From: an uncultured Anaeroplasma sp.
GTDB lineage: Bacteria > Bacillota_I > Bacilli_A > Acholeplasmatales > Anaeroplasmataceae
Assembly (NCBI GenBank): GCA_945919465.1
Contig: CAMEJG010000004.1
Span: forward strand, 1-64,000
DNA: 64,000 bases
Direction of reading: 5' to 3'
Shown: positions 52,676 through 62,237 of the stretch, in pieces
How positions within the stretch are numbered: the stretch's first letter is position 1
Layout: every line of letters begins with the position of its first letter
Notes under the pieces: generated by a model
Seen by the model: only the letters and a program-made list of their open reading frames with translations
The model's database searches: none
What the model was told of the DNA's origin: nothing
Position numbers and translations under genes: made by a program

Positions 52676-53764
52676 ATGGCATTATTTAGTAAATTAAAAA
52701 AACAAATATTAAAGGTCATTGAATGGGAGGATAGTACTAAGGATACCTTAGTATATAAATACCCTTTAACTGATAGAGACGAAATTATGAATAGTTCAAC
52801 CTTAGTAGTTCGTCCATCACAAGTAGCTTTATTTGTTCATAAGGGACAAGTTTGTGATATATTTGCTCCAGGAACTTATACATTATCTACAGAAAATATT
52901 CCAATTATCACTAAGCTATTAGCTTTACCTACTGGTTTTGATAGTCCAGTTAAGGCTGAGGTATATTACATTAATACTAAGCAAATGCCTGGTATAAAAT
53001 GGGGAACTGCTAATCCTATTATGATGCGTGATGCTGATTTTGGTACTGTACGAATTAGAGCGTTTGGTGTTTTTGCAATTAAAGTAGAAAATGCTAAGAA
53101 ATTTATGGAAGAGCTATTTGGTACTAATCCAATTTATAGAACTGGTGATGTTTGTGAATTTGCAAAACCAATGGTTATTCAAGCATTTACTGATGCGGTA
53201 GCTGAAAGTAAAATTTCAGCTCTTGATTTAGCAGCAAATTATAAAGAATTTAGTCAAACTATTGTTGATACTAGCATTGAAGATTTTGAGAAATTTGGTT
53301 TAAAATTGTGTTCAATAGTTATTGAAAATATTTCATTACCACAAGAAGTAGAAAAAGCTCTAGACGAAAGATCTAAGCTTGGTATTTTAGATGATAAGAT
53401 GGGTACTTATACTCAATACCAAGCAGCAAATGCAATGAGAGATGCAGCTAAAAATCCTAATGGAAATAATATGGCTGGAATGGGTGTTGGCTTATCTGCT
53501 GGTATGGCAGTAGGTGGTATGTTTGGTAATGCTATGGCAGGTGTTCAGCCTGCTCAAGATAAAAAAACTGGTTTATCAAAACCAGCTAGTGAGACAAGTA
53601 GTGAAACAAGAGAATGTGTTAGCTGCCATGCTAGTATCCTAAAGGGTGTGAAATTCTGCCCTGAATGTGGTGCTAAGCAGCCAACCGCAAAGTTCTGCCC
53701 TAATTGTGGTACAAAGGTAAATGATACTTCTAAATTCTGTCCTGAATGTGGAGAAAAACTATGA
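52676..53764 (+). CDS. SPFH-domain protein with C-terminal zinc ribbons
   Basis: This 362-residue protein has an N-terminal SPFH/virion-core-like domain (about 1-245) of the B. subtilis YdjI type (IEWEDSTKDTLVYKYP). A Gly/Met-rich stretch (262-285) and three CxxC-type ribbon segments follow (CVSCHAS...CPECG; CPNCG; CPECG). It is probably a membrane-microdomain scaffold. GGGAGG precedes ATG. It overlaps the next gene by 4 bases (ATGA). The three genes from here form one zinc-ribbon operon. Confidence 0.85.
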   Translation: MALFSKLKKQILKVIEWEDSTKDTLVYKYPLTDRDEIMNSSTLVVRPSQVALFVHKGQVCDIFAPGTYTLSTENIPIITKLLALPTGFDSPVKAEVYYINTKQMPGIKWGTANPIMMRDADFGTVRIRAFGVFAIKVENAKKFMEELFGTNPIYRTGDVCEFAKPMVIQAFTDAVAESKISALDLAANYKEFSQTIVDTSIEDFEKFGLKLCSIVIENISLPQEVEKALDERSKLGILDDKMGTYTQYQAANAMRDAAKNPNGNNMAGMGVGLSAGMAVGGMFGNAMAGVQPAQDKKTGLSKPASETSSETRECVSCHASILKGVKFCPECGAKQPTAKFCPNCGTKVNDTSKFCPECGEKL

Positions 53765-54846
53765 TGGAGAATGAAGAAGCTTTAGATAACGAAAAAAAAG
53801 TAGAAACTGAAACTACAATTTCACAATGTCCAAGCTGTGGTAGTGGCTTATTTTATGATCCAAAATCAATGGGGTTAAAATGTAAAAGCTGTAATAGTAT
53901 TTTTGATTTTGAAAAAAATAAAGATAATTTAAAACTTGATTATTTAGATTCAAAAGTTGAAAATTATGATTGGTCATTAGAAACAAGAGTATTTCATTGT
54001 GATACCTGTGGTGCTGAAATACTTATTACAGGCTATGATGTTACAACAGTATGTCCATATTGTGGTAGTGGTTATGTTTCTAAAACAGATAAGCTTCCAG
54101 GGTTGAAACCTAATAGAGTAGTTCCATTTGCATTTAATGAAACAGATGCACAAGCATATTTTAAAAAAGGTGTTAGAAAATATTTTTTTGCTCCTAGAGC
54201 TATTAAAAAGAAAATACCTGAAAATAAAATTAGAGGTCTTTTAATTCCTTCATTTACTTTTGATTCTAATACATTTTCTAGTTATGATGGTGTTTTAGAG
54301 AAGGTTGAAAGCTATAGAGATTCTAAAGGCAATCTAAAAACAAAAACAAAAAGATTTAATATTAGTGGTTCTAAAGCAATTAATTATAGAGATTTAGTTA
54401 TTGAATCAAGCTCAAAATTTGAACAAAAGCAAATTAATTCTTTATTACCATATGATATGAATGGTTCTTATCATTTTGATTATAATTTTTTAAGAGGCTA
54501 TTCAGTAGAACATTATCAGGATTCTTTAGATCATTGTTATAGTAAAGCTAAAAATATAATGGATGAGGATATTAAAAGAAAAATATTATCAGGATATAAT
54601 TACACTAGTGTAGTTAGACTTAATGTAAGTACTAATTATAATGATAGAATGTATTCATATATATTATTACCTATTTATACTTTTGAATATGAATATAGAA
54701 AGAAAAGATATGTTACCCTAATGAATGGACAAACAGGTAAGATTAATAATAAATTACCTATTAGCCCAATTAAGGTTTCAATTCTTGTTTTACTAATTAT
54801 TTTAGCAATAGTAGCAGTTGTATTATTTATTATGCTATCAGAATAA
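53761..54846 (+). CDS. Zinc-ribbon protein with C-terminal membrane anchor (YdjG-like)
   Basis: This 361-residue protein has two zinc-ribbon pairs near the N-terminus (CPSCGSG...CKSC; CDTCGAE...CPYCG). A large central domain of unknown function and one membrane helix at the C-terminus (about 337-358) follow. It is like B. subtilis YdjG, which neighbours an SPFH protein. ATG 53761 overlaps the upstream stop as ATGA, with GGAG upstream. It probably works with the SPFH protein at the membrane. Confidence 0.8.
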   Translation: MMENEEALDNEKKVETETTISQCPSCGSGLFYDPKSMGLKCKSCNSIFDFEKNKDNLKLDYLDSKVENYDWSLETRVFHCDTCGAEILITGYDVTTVCPYCGSGYVSKTDKLPGLKPNRVVPFAFNETDAQAYFKKGVRKYFFAPRAIKKKIPENKIRGLLIPSFTFDSNTFSSYDGVLEKVESYRDSKGNLKTKTKRFNISGSKAINYRDLVIESSSKFEQKQINSLLPYDMNGSYHFDYNFLRGYSVEHYQDSLDHCYSKAKNIMDEDIKRKILSGYNYTSVVRLNVSTNYNDRMYSYILLPIYTFEYEYRKKRYVTLMNGQTGKINNKLPISPIKVSILVLLIILAIVAVVLFIMLSE

Positions 54847-54863
54847 AAAAGGAGTGATATAAA

Positions 54864-55316
54864 ATGGCAAATAAAATTGAAAAGCAAAAGGGTGCTTTAA
54901 ACGCCCTTGCAATTATCTTAATTGTATTAAGTGTTTTAGGCTTAGTTGGTAGTGTCTTATTAGTAGTATTTGGTGCTCTTACAGTTGGTAGTGAAATTGT
55001 AGTAGGAATTTTACAAATTGTATTTGGTGGATTATTATTTATTCTTGCTGGTTTCTTATTAGTATTAGGCTTATATATGTTATTTATTGGATTATCTGTT
55101 AAGGCTACTCATGGTTCTATTAAACAAGATAACATTCCTCTTAATGGCACAGTAAATATGACTAAATGCAAAAATTGTGGTACAGAAGTATCTTCAGTTG
55201 ATAAATTCTGTCCAAAATGTGGTGCTTCATTATTAGATAAAAAGGTATGTCCAAAATGTGGTGCTACTAATATGAGTGAAAATACAAAATGCTCAGCATG
55301 TGGTGCTGATTTATAG
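54864..55316 (+). CDS. Membrane protein with zinc-ribbon tail
   Basis: This 150-residue protein has two membrane helices (about 13-40 and 45-78) and a tail with two zinc-ribbon units: CKNCGTE...CPKCGAS and CPKCGAT...CSACGAD. It lies 17 bases after the YdjG-like gene with AAGGAG, completing a three-gene cluster. All three products carry zinc ribbons, suggesting a complex held together at the membrane. Function unknown. Confidence 0.78.
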   Translation: MANKIEKQKGALNALAIILIVLSVLGLVGSVLLVVFGALTVGSEIVVGILQIVFGGLLFILAGFLLVLGLYMLFIGLSVKATHGSIKQDNIPLNGTVNMTKCKNCGTEVSSVDKFCPKCGASLLDKKVCPKCGATNMSENTKCSACGADL

Positions 55317-55325
55317 ACTCAAATC

Positions 55326-55354
55326 TCAGGTATAGTAATATACCTGATTTTTTT
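55326..55354 (+). terminator. Terminator
   Basis: TCAGGTATA (55326-55334) pairs perfectly with TATACCTGA (55339-55347), followed by seven T. Confidence 0.93.
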
Positions 55355-55428
55355 CTTAAATTTATCATTTATTTTCTATATTAATAATGATATAATCAAT
55401 TGGAATTATTTAGAAAAATGGTGAATAC

Positions 55429-56358
55429 ATGAGAAAAAACAATAATTTTGAGTCAAAGCTTCAAATAACTCAAATATTTAAGGTTCAAAGAAGTGATGTG
55501 CTATTAGAGTTTTTGCTAAAAAAAATGAATACCTCAAGAAATAATGTTAAGCATATTTTAGCAAATCATCAAGTTCTAGTTAATGGAAATCCTATAACTC
55601 AATTTAATTATCCATTAGCTAAAGATGATGAAATTAAAATATCAAAATATCCTGTAAAGGAAAATTCAATTAATAAAAATACAAAAGAAAGAAAAAAGCC
55701 TTTATCTTTATCTATAATATATGAAGATAACGATTTTATTGCTATAAATAAGCCAAATGGATTATTATCAGTAGAAAATGATAAGGACAACGAATCAGCT
55801 TATTATTATGTTTCAGAGTACTTAAAGGCAAAAAATCCTAACCTAAGGCCATATGTATTACATAGAATAGATAAAGAAACCTCAGGCGTATTAGTGTTTA
55901 CTAAAAACATTAAGCTTCATTCAATGTTAAGATTAAATTGGAATGATTATATAAAAACTAGAGAATATATGGCTATTGTAGAAGGAAAATTAGAGAAAAA
56001 GAGTGATAGATTAGTATCCTTCTTGAAAGAAAATGCTAATAATATGGTTTATATTTCTAATGATAGAAGTGGTCAAAAATCTATTACTAATTATGAGGTA
56101 ATTAAAGAAAGTATTAATTATAGCTTACTAAGAGTAGAAATTGAAACAGGAAGAAAAAATCAAATAAGAGTAGAAATGAATAATTTAGGTCATCCAATTA
56201 TTGGTGATGATAAATATGGATGTAGTAAAAACCCATTAAAGAGATTAGGGCTTCATGCTTCAAAGCTTGAATTTATTCATCCAATAACTAATGAATTAAT
56301 AAGAATTGAGGCAAAAACTCCTCAAATATTTATAAGTTTATTTCAAAAAACAAAATAA
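55429..56358 (+). CDS. RluA-family pseudouridine synthase
   Basis: This 309-residue enzyme has an N-terminal S4-like RNA-binding segment (about 18-78) and a catalytic domain with HRIDKETSGVLVF (catalytic Asp), INKPNGLLS and GRKNQIRVEMNNLGHPIIGD. It converts uridine to pseudouridine in rRNA or tRNA. The exact target (RluD-like or RluC-like) is not resolved. It is monocistronic. Confidence 0.92.
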   Translation: MRKNNNFESKLQITQIFKVQRSDVLLEFLLKKMNTSRNNVKHILANHQVLVNGNPITQFNYPLAKDDEIKISKYPVKENSINKNTKERKKPLSLSIIYEDNDFIAINKPNGLLSVENDKDNESAYYYVSEYLKAKNPNLRPYVLHRIDKETSGVLVFTKNIKLHSMLRLNWNDYIKTREYMAIVEGKLEKKSDRLVSFLKENANNMVYISNDRSGQKSITNYEVIKESINYSLLRVEIETGRKNQIRVEMNNLGHPIIGDDKYGCSKNPLKRLGLHASKLEFIHPITNELIRIEAKTPQIFISLFQKTK

Positions 56359-56441
56359 TTTAATTTTTTTCTTTAAATTTATATCTAAATTAGTTATAAT
56401 TTATATAAATGTGTCTATAAGTAATTTTTTGGAGGTAAATA

Positions 56442-57941
56442 ATGTTAGATCAATATGAAAAGCTAAATAAAATTAGACGTAAGGTATATGTTGAGGTTGC
56501 TAAAATGGCTTATGAGGGTGGCGACTTCAAAAGAATTGAGGAATTACCTTATAAAATTTGTAATGAAGAGTTTGAGGATGAATCAATCTTTTTAGAAAGA
56601 GCTATTGTAGCTGAAAGATTAAGATTAGCAGTAGGCTTAAATCCTCATAAGGCAAGTGATAATAAACCTGTATCTGAAGGAATTTTAGATGCTGCAACAA
56701 CAGATATTTATTATGAAGCACCACTTATGAATGTAATTGACTTTGCATGTAATGCATGTCCAAAGGAATCATATTTTGTTACAAATGTATGTGAAGGTTG
56801 CCTAGCTAATCCTTGTAAAAATGTATGTCCTAAGGGAGCTATTTCTATTGTCAATGGAAAAAGCCAAATCAATCAAGATTTATGTATTCATTGTGGAAAA
56901 TGTGCAAGTGTATGTCCATATGGAGCTATAATTCATCGTCAAAGACCATGCGAAAAAGCATGTGGAATTAATGCGATTGAAAGTGATGAAAATGGTAAGG
57001 CAAAAATCAATTATGACAAGTGTGTTAGCTGTGGAATGTGTTCTGTAAATTGTCCTTTTGGTGCAATTCAAGATAAATCACAAATTTTTCAAACAATTTT
57101 AGCAATAAAAAGTGAAACTCCAGTATATGCAATTATCGCACCTGCATTTATCGGTCAATTTGGGCCAAAGCTAAATCTTAAGACAATTGATGATGCAATG
57201 TCACAATTAGGTTTTAGTGGCGTATATGAGGTATCTATTGGTGCTGATTTATGTACAGTAGAAGAGGCTAAGGATTTCTTAGAGGAAGTACCATCTAAGC
57301 TTAAATTTATGGGTACTTCATGCTGTCCTGCATGGAGTAAAATGGCAAAACAACAATTTCCAGAATATAAATCTAATATTTCTATGGCATTAACTCCAAT
57401 GGTTTTAACTGCTCGTTTAGTTAAAAAGGAACATCCAAACTCAAAGGTAGTATTTATTGGACCTTGTACAGCTAAAAAGCTTGAGGCTCAAAGAAAGAGC
57501 GTAAGAAGTGATGTTGATTTTGTATTAACATTTGAGGAGCTTTTAGGTATGTTTAAAGCAAAAGAAGTAGACTTTAATACCCTAAAGGAAAGCCCACTTC
57601 GTAATGAAACCTCAGCCGATGGTAGAGGCTTTGCGGTAGCTAATGGTGTTGCAGGGGCTGTAGTAAATGCAATTAAACGTTTAGAACCTACAAGAGATAT
57701 TAAGATTGTTGGTGCTCAAGGTCTAGATAATTGTAAAAAGATGTTAAAGGATGCTACATTAGGTAAATATGATGGATATTTACTCGAAGGTATGGCTTGT
57801 CCTTATGGATGTATTAGTGGTGCAGGTACTATTAATTCTCCAATTAAGACTAAGGCATTAATTGGATTATCACAAAAAGAAACTCCAATTAAGAATACTT
57901 TAGATTCTAAATATACTGATTTAGTTGGTAAGCTAGATTAA
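56442..57941 (+). CDS. [FeFe]-hydrogenase, group B-like monomeric
   Basis: This 499-residue protein has an N-terminal helical region and several [4Fe-4S] motifs (CEGCLANPCKNVCP, CIHCGKCASVCP, CEKACG, CVSCGMCSVNCP). The H-cluster motifs L1 TSCCPAW, L2 GPCTAKK and L3 GMACPYGCISGAG are all present. It oxidises or makes H2 with ferredoxin in the cytoplasm. The L3 variant and domain layout fit group B enzymes of fermentative Bacillota. GGAGG precedes ATG. No maturases (HydEFG) are in the window. Confidence 0.92.
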   Translation: MLDQYEKLNKIRRKVYVEVAKMAYEGGDFKRIEELPYKICNEEFEDESIFLERAIVAERLRLAVGLNPHKASDNKPVSEGILDAATTDIYYEAPLMNVIDFACNACPKESYFVTNVCEGCLANPCKNVCPKGAISIVNGKSQINQDLCIHCGKCASVCPYGAIIHRQRPCEKACGINAIESDENGKAKINYDKCVSCGMCSVNCPFGAIQDKSQIFQTILAIKSETPVYAIIAPAFIGQFGPKLNLKTIDDAMSQLGFSGVYEVSIGADLCTVEEAKDFLEEVPSKLKFMGTSCCPAWSKMAKQQFPEYKSNISMALTPMVLTARLVKKEHPNSKVVFIGPCTAKKLEAQRKSVRSDVDFVLTFEELLGMFKAKEVDFNTLKESPLRNETSADGRGFAVANGVAGAVVNAIKRLEPTRDIKIVGAQGLDNCKKMLKDATLGKYDGYLLEGMACPYGCISGAGTINSPIKTKALIGLSQKETPIKNTLDSKYTDLVGKLD

Positions 57942-57960
57942 TGTAAACAATGATTATGGT

Positions 57961-58006
57961 ATGGCATATTATATATAGGAGGTTTAATTATAATATGTCA
58001 TGCCAT
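57961..58006 (+). promoter_or_regulatory. Hairpin enclosing the ribosome binding site of the LuxR-type gene
   Basis: ATGGC plus ATATTATA (57961-57973) can pair with TATAATAT (57989-57996) plus GCCAT (58002-58006) with a 5-base bulge. The AGGAGG (57977-57982) lies in the loop and the ATG (57995-57997) is in the stem. The structure could control translation. Confidence 0.45.
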
Positions 58007-58204
58007 TTTTTAACTCCTAGAGAGCTTGAGATATTCAACTTACTTGTACATGACGAAACTACTAAATCAATTGCCGAAAAGTTTAATATCAGTCAAAAAA
58101 CTGTAAGAAATCATATTAGTAATACTATTCAAAAGCTAGGAGTTACTAGTAGAACTCAAGCTATTATAATTTTGATAAAGAACGGATTAATCAAAATAGA
58201 TTAA
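57995..58204 (+). CDS. Minimal LuxR/GerE-type DNA-binding protein
   Basis: This 69-residue protein is a bare LuxR helix-turn-helix: LTPRELEIFNLLVHDETTKSIAEKF, read as LTPRELEIF then SIAEKFNISQKTVRNHISN and KLGVTSRTQAI. There is no sensor domain, as in GerE. It may regulate neighbouring metabolism. AGGAGG is 12 bases before ATG 57995, a long spacing, and is framed by a hairpin. It is 53 bases after the hydrogenase gene and may be co-transcribed with it. Confidence 0.82.
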   Translation: MSCHFLTPRELEIFNLLVHDETTKSIAEKFNISQKTVRNHISNTIQKLGVTSRTQAIIILIKNGLIKID

Positions 58205-58333
58205 TTCTTTTTTTGTTATAAAAATGTAATATCATAAAATTACTTTTTATTGATTATAGAATTTAATTATTATATAATTAAGTTAATAAAAATCTATTTA
58301 ATTTAATAGCTAATAATGTAGAGGATGGTAAAA

Positions 58334-60637
58334 ATGAGAAATATTTATATTAACTATGATTGGTATTATAAGGAAAATTATGAAGAAAAAGATTTATCTT
58401 TAGGTAATTTTTCTAATTTTATTTTAGTTGATTTACCTCATACTAATAAAGAGGTACCTTTAAATAATTTTGATTCAACTATTTCAAATTTTATTTCTAT
58501 TTATAAAAAAATAATTAAGATTGAATCATTAGAAAATGATAATATTTTAGTATTTGAAGGAGTAGGACATAAAAGTGATGTTTATGTTAATGGAAATTTA
58601 GTCTATACCCATAGATGTGGCTATACTCAATTTAAAGTAAATTTAAATGATTTTGCAAATATAGGCGAAAATGAAATAGCAGTAGTTGTTGATTCAAATG
58701 AGATAAATCAACCTCCATTTGGATTTGTAATTGATTATTTATGCTTTGGTGGCATTTATCGTGATGTTTATTTAGATATTTTAAATAAGAAGCATTTAAT
58801 TAATTATTATTTTCATCATGATCATGATAATATTTTTATTGATTATGAATTATCTACTAATGACAATGTTATGGTAGAAGCAATAATAAAAGATGAAAAT
58901 CAATTATTAAAATTTAGTACCACAAATGGTAATAAATTATCTACAAAAATGATTGATGTTAATCTATGGGATGTAGATAACCCTCATTTATATGATTTAA
59001 CAATAAATATTATTGAAAATAATGAAATTATTGATTCAGTAAATGATAAAATTGGATTTAGATTTATTGAATTTAAGGAAAATGGATTTTTCTTAAATGG
59101 AAAGCATTTAAAAATAAGGGGCTTAAATCGTCATCAATCCTATCCATATCAAGGTTATGCAATGCCTAAAAGTGCTCAAGTAGAAGATGCTTATATCTTG
59201 AAAAATACATTATGTGTTAATGCAGTAAGAACCTCACATTATCCTCAGAGTCCAGACTTTTTAAGAGCCTGTGATGAGCTAGGCTTATTAGTATTTGAAG
59301 AAATACCAGGTTGGCAAAATGTTGGTGATTTAAATTGGCAAGATATTGCAGTAAATAATGTAAAGGAAATGATCTTAAGAGATAGAAATCATCCATCTAT
59401 TATTTTATGGGGTGTAAGAATTAATGAATCAGGTGATTATCATGATTTTTATACTAGAACAAATGATTTAGCTCATAAACTAGATAAATATCGTTTAACT
59501 GGTGGAGTAAGATGTATAATGCATTCTGAATTATTAGAAGATGTTTATACTTATAATGATTTTATATGTACTAACAAAGGTATTACTCTTAGAAAAAAGA
59601 ATGAAGTTACTGATTCCCATAAGCCATATTTAGTATCAGAATATGGTGGGCATATGATGCCTACAAAATCCTATGATACTGAATTAAGAAGAACAGAATG
59701 TGCTCTTTTACATGCAAGTGTATTAAAACAAGCCTCTATAGATGATGAGATTTCTGGTTCTTTTGGTTGGTGCTTTAGTGATTATAACACACATAGAGAT
59801 TTTGGTAGTGGTGATTTAATATGTCATCATGGAGTTATGGATATTTTTAGAAATCCTAAATATTCAGCCTATCCTTATATGACTAAATCTAATAAGCCAT
59901 TCCTAGAGGTTACATCTAATTTTAATATTGGTGAATATAATGGTGGTTATTTAAGAGAATTTGCGATTATGACTAATTGTGATAAAGTAGATATTTATCA
60001 TAATGATATATTAATTAATTCCTTTGAAAACTTAAAAGGTGATTTTAATGGCTGTATAAAAGTTGATGATTTATTAGGAAATCAATTAATTGTTTTTGAA
60101 GGAAAAACATTAGAAGAATCTAATCTATTTAAAGAAGTATTAAAAGAATTATTAAAATGGGATGGAATTTATAGAAAAGAAATCGAAGCTAAATATGATA
60201 AAAAATTAGTTGATGAATGCTGGAAATATTTTGGAAAGTATGTAGCAAATTGGGGATCTCATCCTACTCCTTATTATTTTAAAGGCTATAAGGATAATGA
60301 ACTTGTTTGTGAGGTAGTTAAAGGACCTCAAGCAATAGATTATATTGATGTAAAAGCAGCTTCAAATACCCTATATACTAAACGTTCATATGATACTACA
60401 AGAGTAACCTTAGAGGCTATTGGTACTTTAGGTAATAGAGTTGATTTTTCTTTTGATAGTTTTTTAATTGAAACTAATGAAGCATTAGAAGTAATAGGAG
60501 ATAATATTATTTCTTTAAATGCAGGTATTAGGTCATTTTATGTTAGAAGTAAGGTTAAATCTGGTATTGGAATAATTAATATTAAATCAAAAAGATTTGG
60601 AAATATTGAGCTTAAGCTTAATATTATTGAGGTGTAA
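58334..60637 (+). CDS. GH2 beta-galactosidase-type glycosidase
   Basis: This 767-residue protein has the GH2 order: N-terminal jelly roll (about 1-155), Ig-like domain, TIM barrel (about 245-540) and a C-terminal DUF4982-like region. The acid/base is E365 in WGVRINESG and the nucleophile E436 in VSEYGGH. Both Glu are present, but the usual NE of the acid/base motif is embedded in the RINES variant common in gut bacteria. It has no signal peptide. It precedes secreted GH13 and GH53 enzymes and may cleave imported galacto-oligosaccharides. ATG 58334 is chosen because GAGG is 9 bases upstream. Confidence 0.88.
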   Translation: MRNIYINYDWYYKENYEEKDLSLGNFSNFILVDLPHTNKEVPLNNFDSTISNFISIYKKIIKIESLENDNILVFEGVGHKSDVYVNGNLVYTHRCGYTQFKVNLNDFANIGENEIAVVVDSNEINQPPFGFVIDYLCFGGIYRDVYLDILNKKHLINYYFHHDHDNIFIDYELSTNDNVMVEAIIKDENQLLKFSTTNGNKLSTKMIDVNLWDVDNPHLYDLTINIIENNEIIDSVNDKIGFRFIEFKENGFFLNGKHLKIRGLNRHQSYPYQGYAMPKSAQVEDAYILKNTLCVNAVRTSHYPQSPDFLRACDELGLLVFEEIPGWQNVGDLNWQDIAVNNVKEMILRDRNHPSIILWGVRINESGDYHDFYTRTNDLAHKLDKYRLTGGVRCIMHSELLEDVYTYNDFICTNKGITLRKKNEVTDSHKPYLVSEYGGHMMPTKSYDTELRRTECALLHASVLKQASIDDEISGSFGWCFSDYNTHRDFGSGDLICHHGVMDIFRNPKYSAYPYMTKSNKPFLEVTSNFNIGEYNGGYLREFAIMTNCDKVDIYHNDILINSFENLKGDFNGCIKVDDLLGNQLIVFEGKTLEESNLFKEVLKELLKWDGIYRKEIEAKYDKKLVDECWKYFGKYVANWGSHPTPYYFKGYKDNELVCEVVKGPQAIDYIDVKAASNTLYTKRSYDTTRVTLEAIGTLGNRVDFSFDSFLIETNEALEVIGDNIISLNAGIRSFYVRSKVKSGIGIINIKSKRFGNIELKLNIIEV

Positions 60638-60639
60638 AT

Positions 60640-62232
60640 ATGAAAAAGAGAATAATACTTGTTTTATCATTACTATCTATTTTTACATTATCTTCATGTA
60701 AAAATGAATATTCTATTAATGAGGAAAGCTTGAAAATCGATTCTAGTGCTACTAAAGCTAATCAAACCTTCTATGAAGTATTTGTAGGTGGCTTTTCAGA
60801 TTCTAATGGTGATGGAATTGGTGATTTAAGGGGATTAATTAATAGATTAGATTATTTAAATGATGGAGACCCTAATTCAGGTAGAAGCTTAGGTGTAACT
60901 GGTTTATGGTTAATGCCTATATTTAAATCACCTTCATATCATAAATATGATGTTATAGATTATTATTCAGTTGATAGTAGTTATGGAACTAATGATGATT
61001 TAAAGGAATTAGCAACTGAATGTCATAAAAGAGGAATTACCTTAATAGTTGATTTACCTATTAATCATACCTCGAGTTCAAGCCAATGGTTTATAAATTT
61101 TAGGACAGCACTAAGAAATGGTGATTTTTCTAATCAATATGCAGAATATTATAGTTATTGTGATGAAGGCTCTGGTTTAGCAGGAAGAACTACTGCCCCA
61201 TTGACTGGTACTGCCTATAAATATGAATGTAATTTTTCTACTTCAATGCCTGAATTAAATTTTGATAGTGATTTAGTAAGAGAGGAAACTCTAAATATTG
61301 CTAAATATTGGATGAATTTGGGAATTGATGGATTTAGATTTGATGCTGCAAAATATATTTATTTTGAATCTAGTGAAAAAAGTGTTTCATTTTGGAATTG
61401 GTATATGAGTGAGCTAAAAAAAGTAAATCCTGATGTTTATTGTGTTGCTGAGGTTTGGGATAATCCTCAAGTTATTCAGCAATATTATAGTGCCTTTACT
61501 TGTTTTGATTTTGCATTTTCTCAAGCTGATGGCTATATTGCAAAGGCTGCTAAGGGTGGTAATGTTAATAGTTATATTAATCAATTGATAAATTATTATA
61601 ATAATTGTTCTAAAGTCACTGAAAATCCAATTTTAGCACCATTTATTGCTAATCATGATACAGATAGAGCAGCTGGATATTTACCAGTATCTACTGGAGA
61701 TGCCTATTCAGCAGCGGGATTATTGTTGATGACTCCGGGAACTCCATTTATCTATTATGGTGAAGAAATAGGTATGAAGGGTTCAAGAGGTGGTGCTAAT
61801 ACAGATGCTAATAGAAGACTTGCTATGTTATGGGGAGATGATGATACTGTTAAGGATCCTGTAGGGGCGACTTATTCTATTGATAATCAAAAAAATGGTA
61901 CTGTAGCATCCCAAATTTCGGATAAAAATAGTTTATATAATCATTATAAAAAGCTTATTATGATGCGTAATGCAAATAAAGAAATTACAAATGGAAAATA
62001 TACTGCAGTTACTTTAGGTAATAATAATTCAGTAGGTGGTTTTATTGCTACATTGAATAATCATTCATGTCTTGTAATCCATAATACTAGTAGTGAGGCT
62101 ATAGAAATTGATTTATCAAATTATGCTGATTACAAAGTTATTAATTCATTTAGTGGTTTAGGAGAAGTAAGTTTAAAAAATAATATGCTTACTATTGGTC
62201 ACAAAACAGTAACAATTTTAAGAAAGGATTAA
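60640..62232 (+). CDS. GH13 alpha-amylase lipoprotein
   Basis: This 530-residue protein has a lipoprotein signal (C20 in LSSC), then a GH13 barrel with nucleophile D235 (DGFRFDAA), acid/base E271 (AEVWD) and D340 (NHDTDR). FSDSNGDGIGDLRGL is a calcium-site-like segment. It hydrolyses alpha-glucans at the outer face of the membrane. It starts 2 bases after the GH2 gene, and the GH53 gene starts 5 bases after its stop, so all three are one operon. Confidence 0.93.
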   Translation: MKKRIILVLSLLSIFTLSSCKNEYSINEESLKIDSSATKANQTFYEVFVGGFSDSNGDGIGDLRGLINRLDYLNDGDPNSGRSLGVTGLWLMPIFKSPSYHKYDVIDYYSVDSSYGTNDDLKELATECHKRGITLIVDLPINHTSSSSQWFINFRTALRNGDFSNQYAEYYSYCDEGSGLAGRTTAPLTGTAYKYECNFSTSMPELNFDSDLVREETLNIAKYWMNLGIDGFRFDAAKYIYFESSEKSVSFWNWYMSELKKVNPDVYCVAEVWDNPQVIQQYYSAFTCFDFAFSQADGYIAKAAKGGNVNSYINQLINYYNNCSKVTENPILAPFIANHDTDRAAGYLPVSTGDAYSAAGLLLMTPGTPFIYYGEEIGMKGSRGGANTDANRRLAMLWGDDDTVKDPVGATYSIDNQKNGTVASQISDKNSLYNHYKKLIMMRNANKEITNGKYTAVTLGNNNSVGGFIATLNNHSCLVIHNTSSEAIEIDLSNYADYKVINSFSGLGEVSLKNNMLTIGHKTVTILRKD

Positions 62233-62237
62233 AATGT

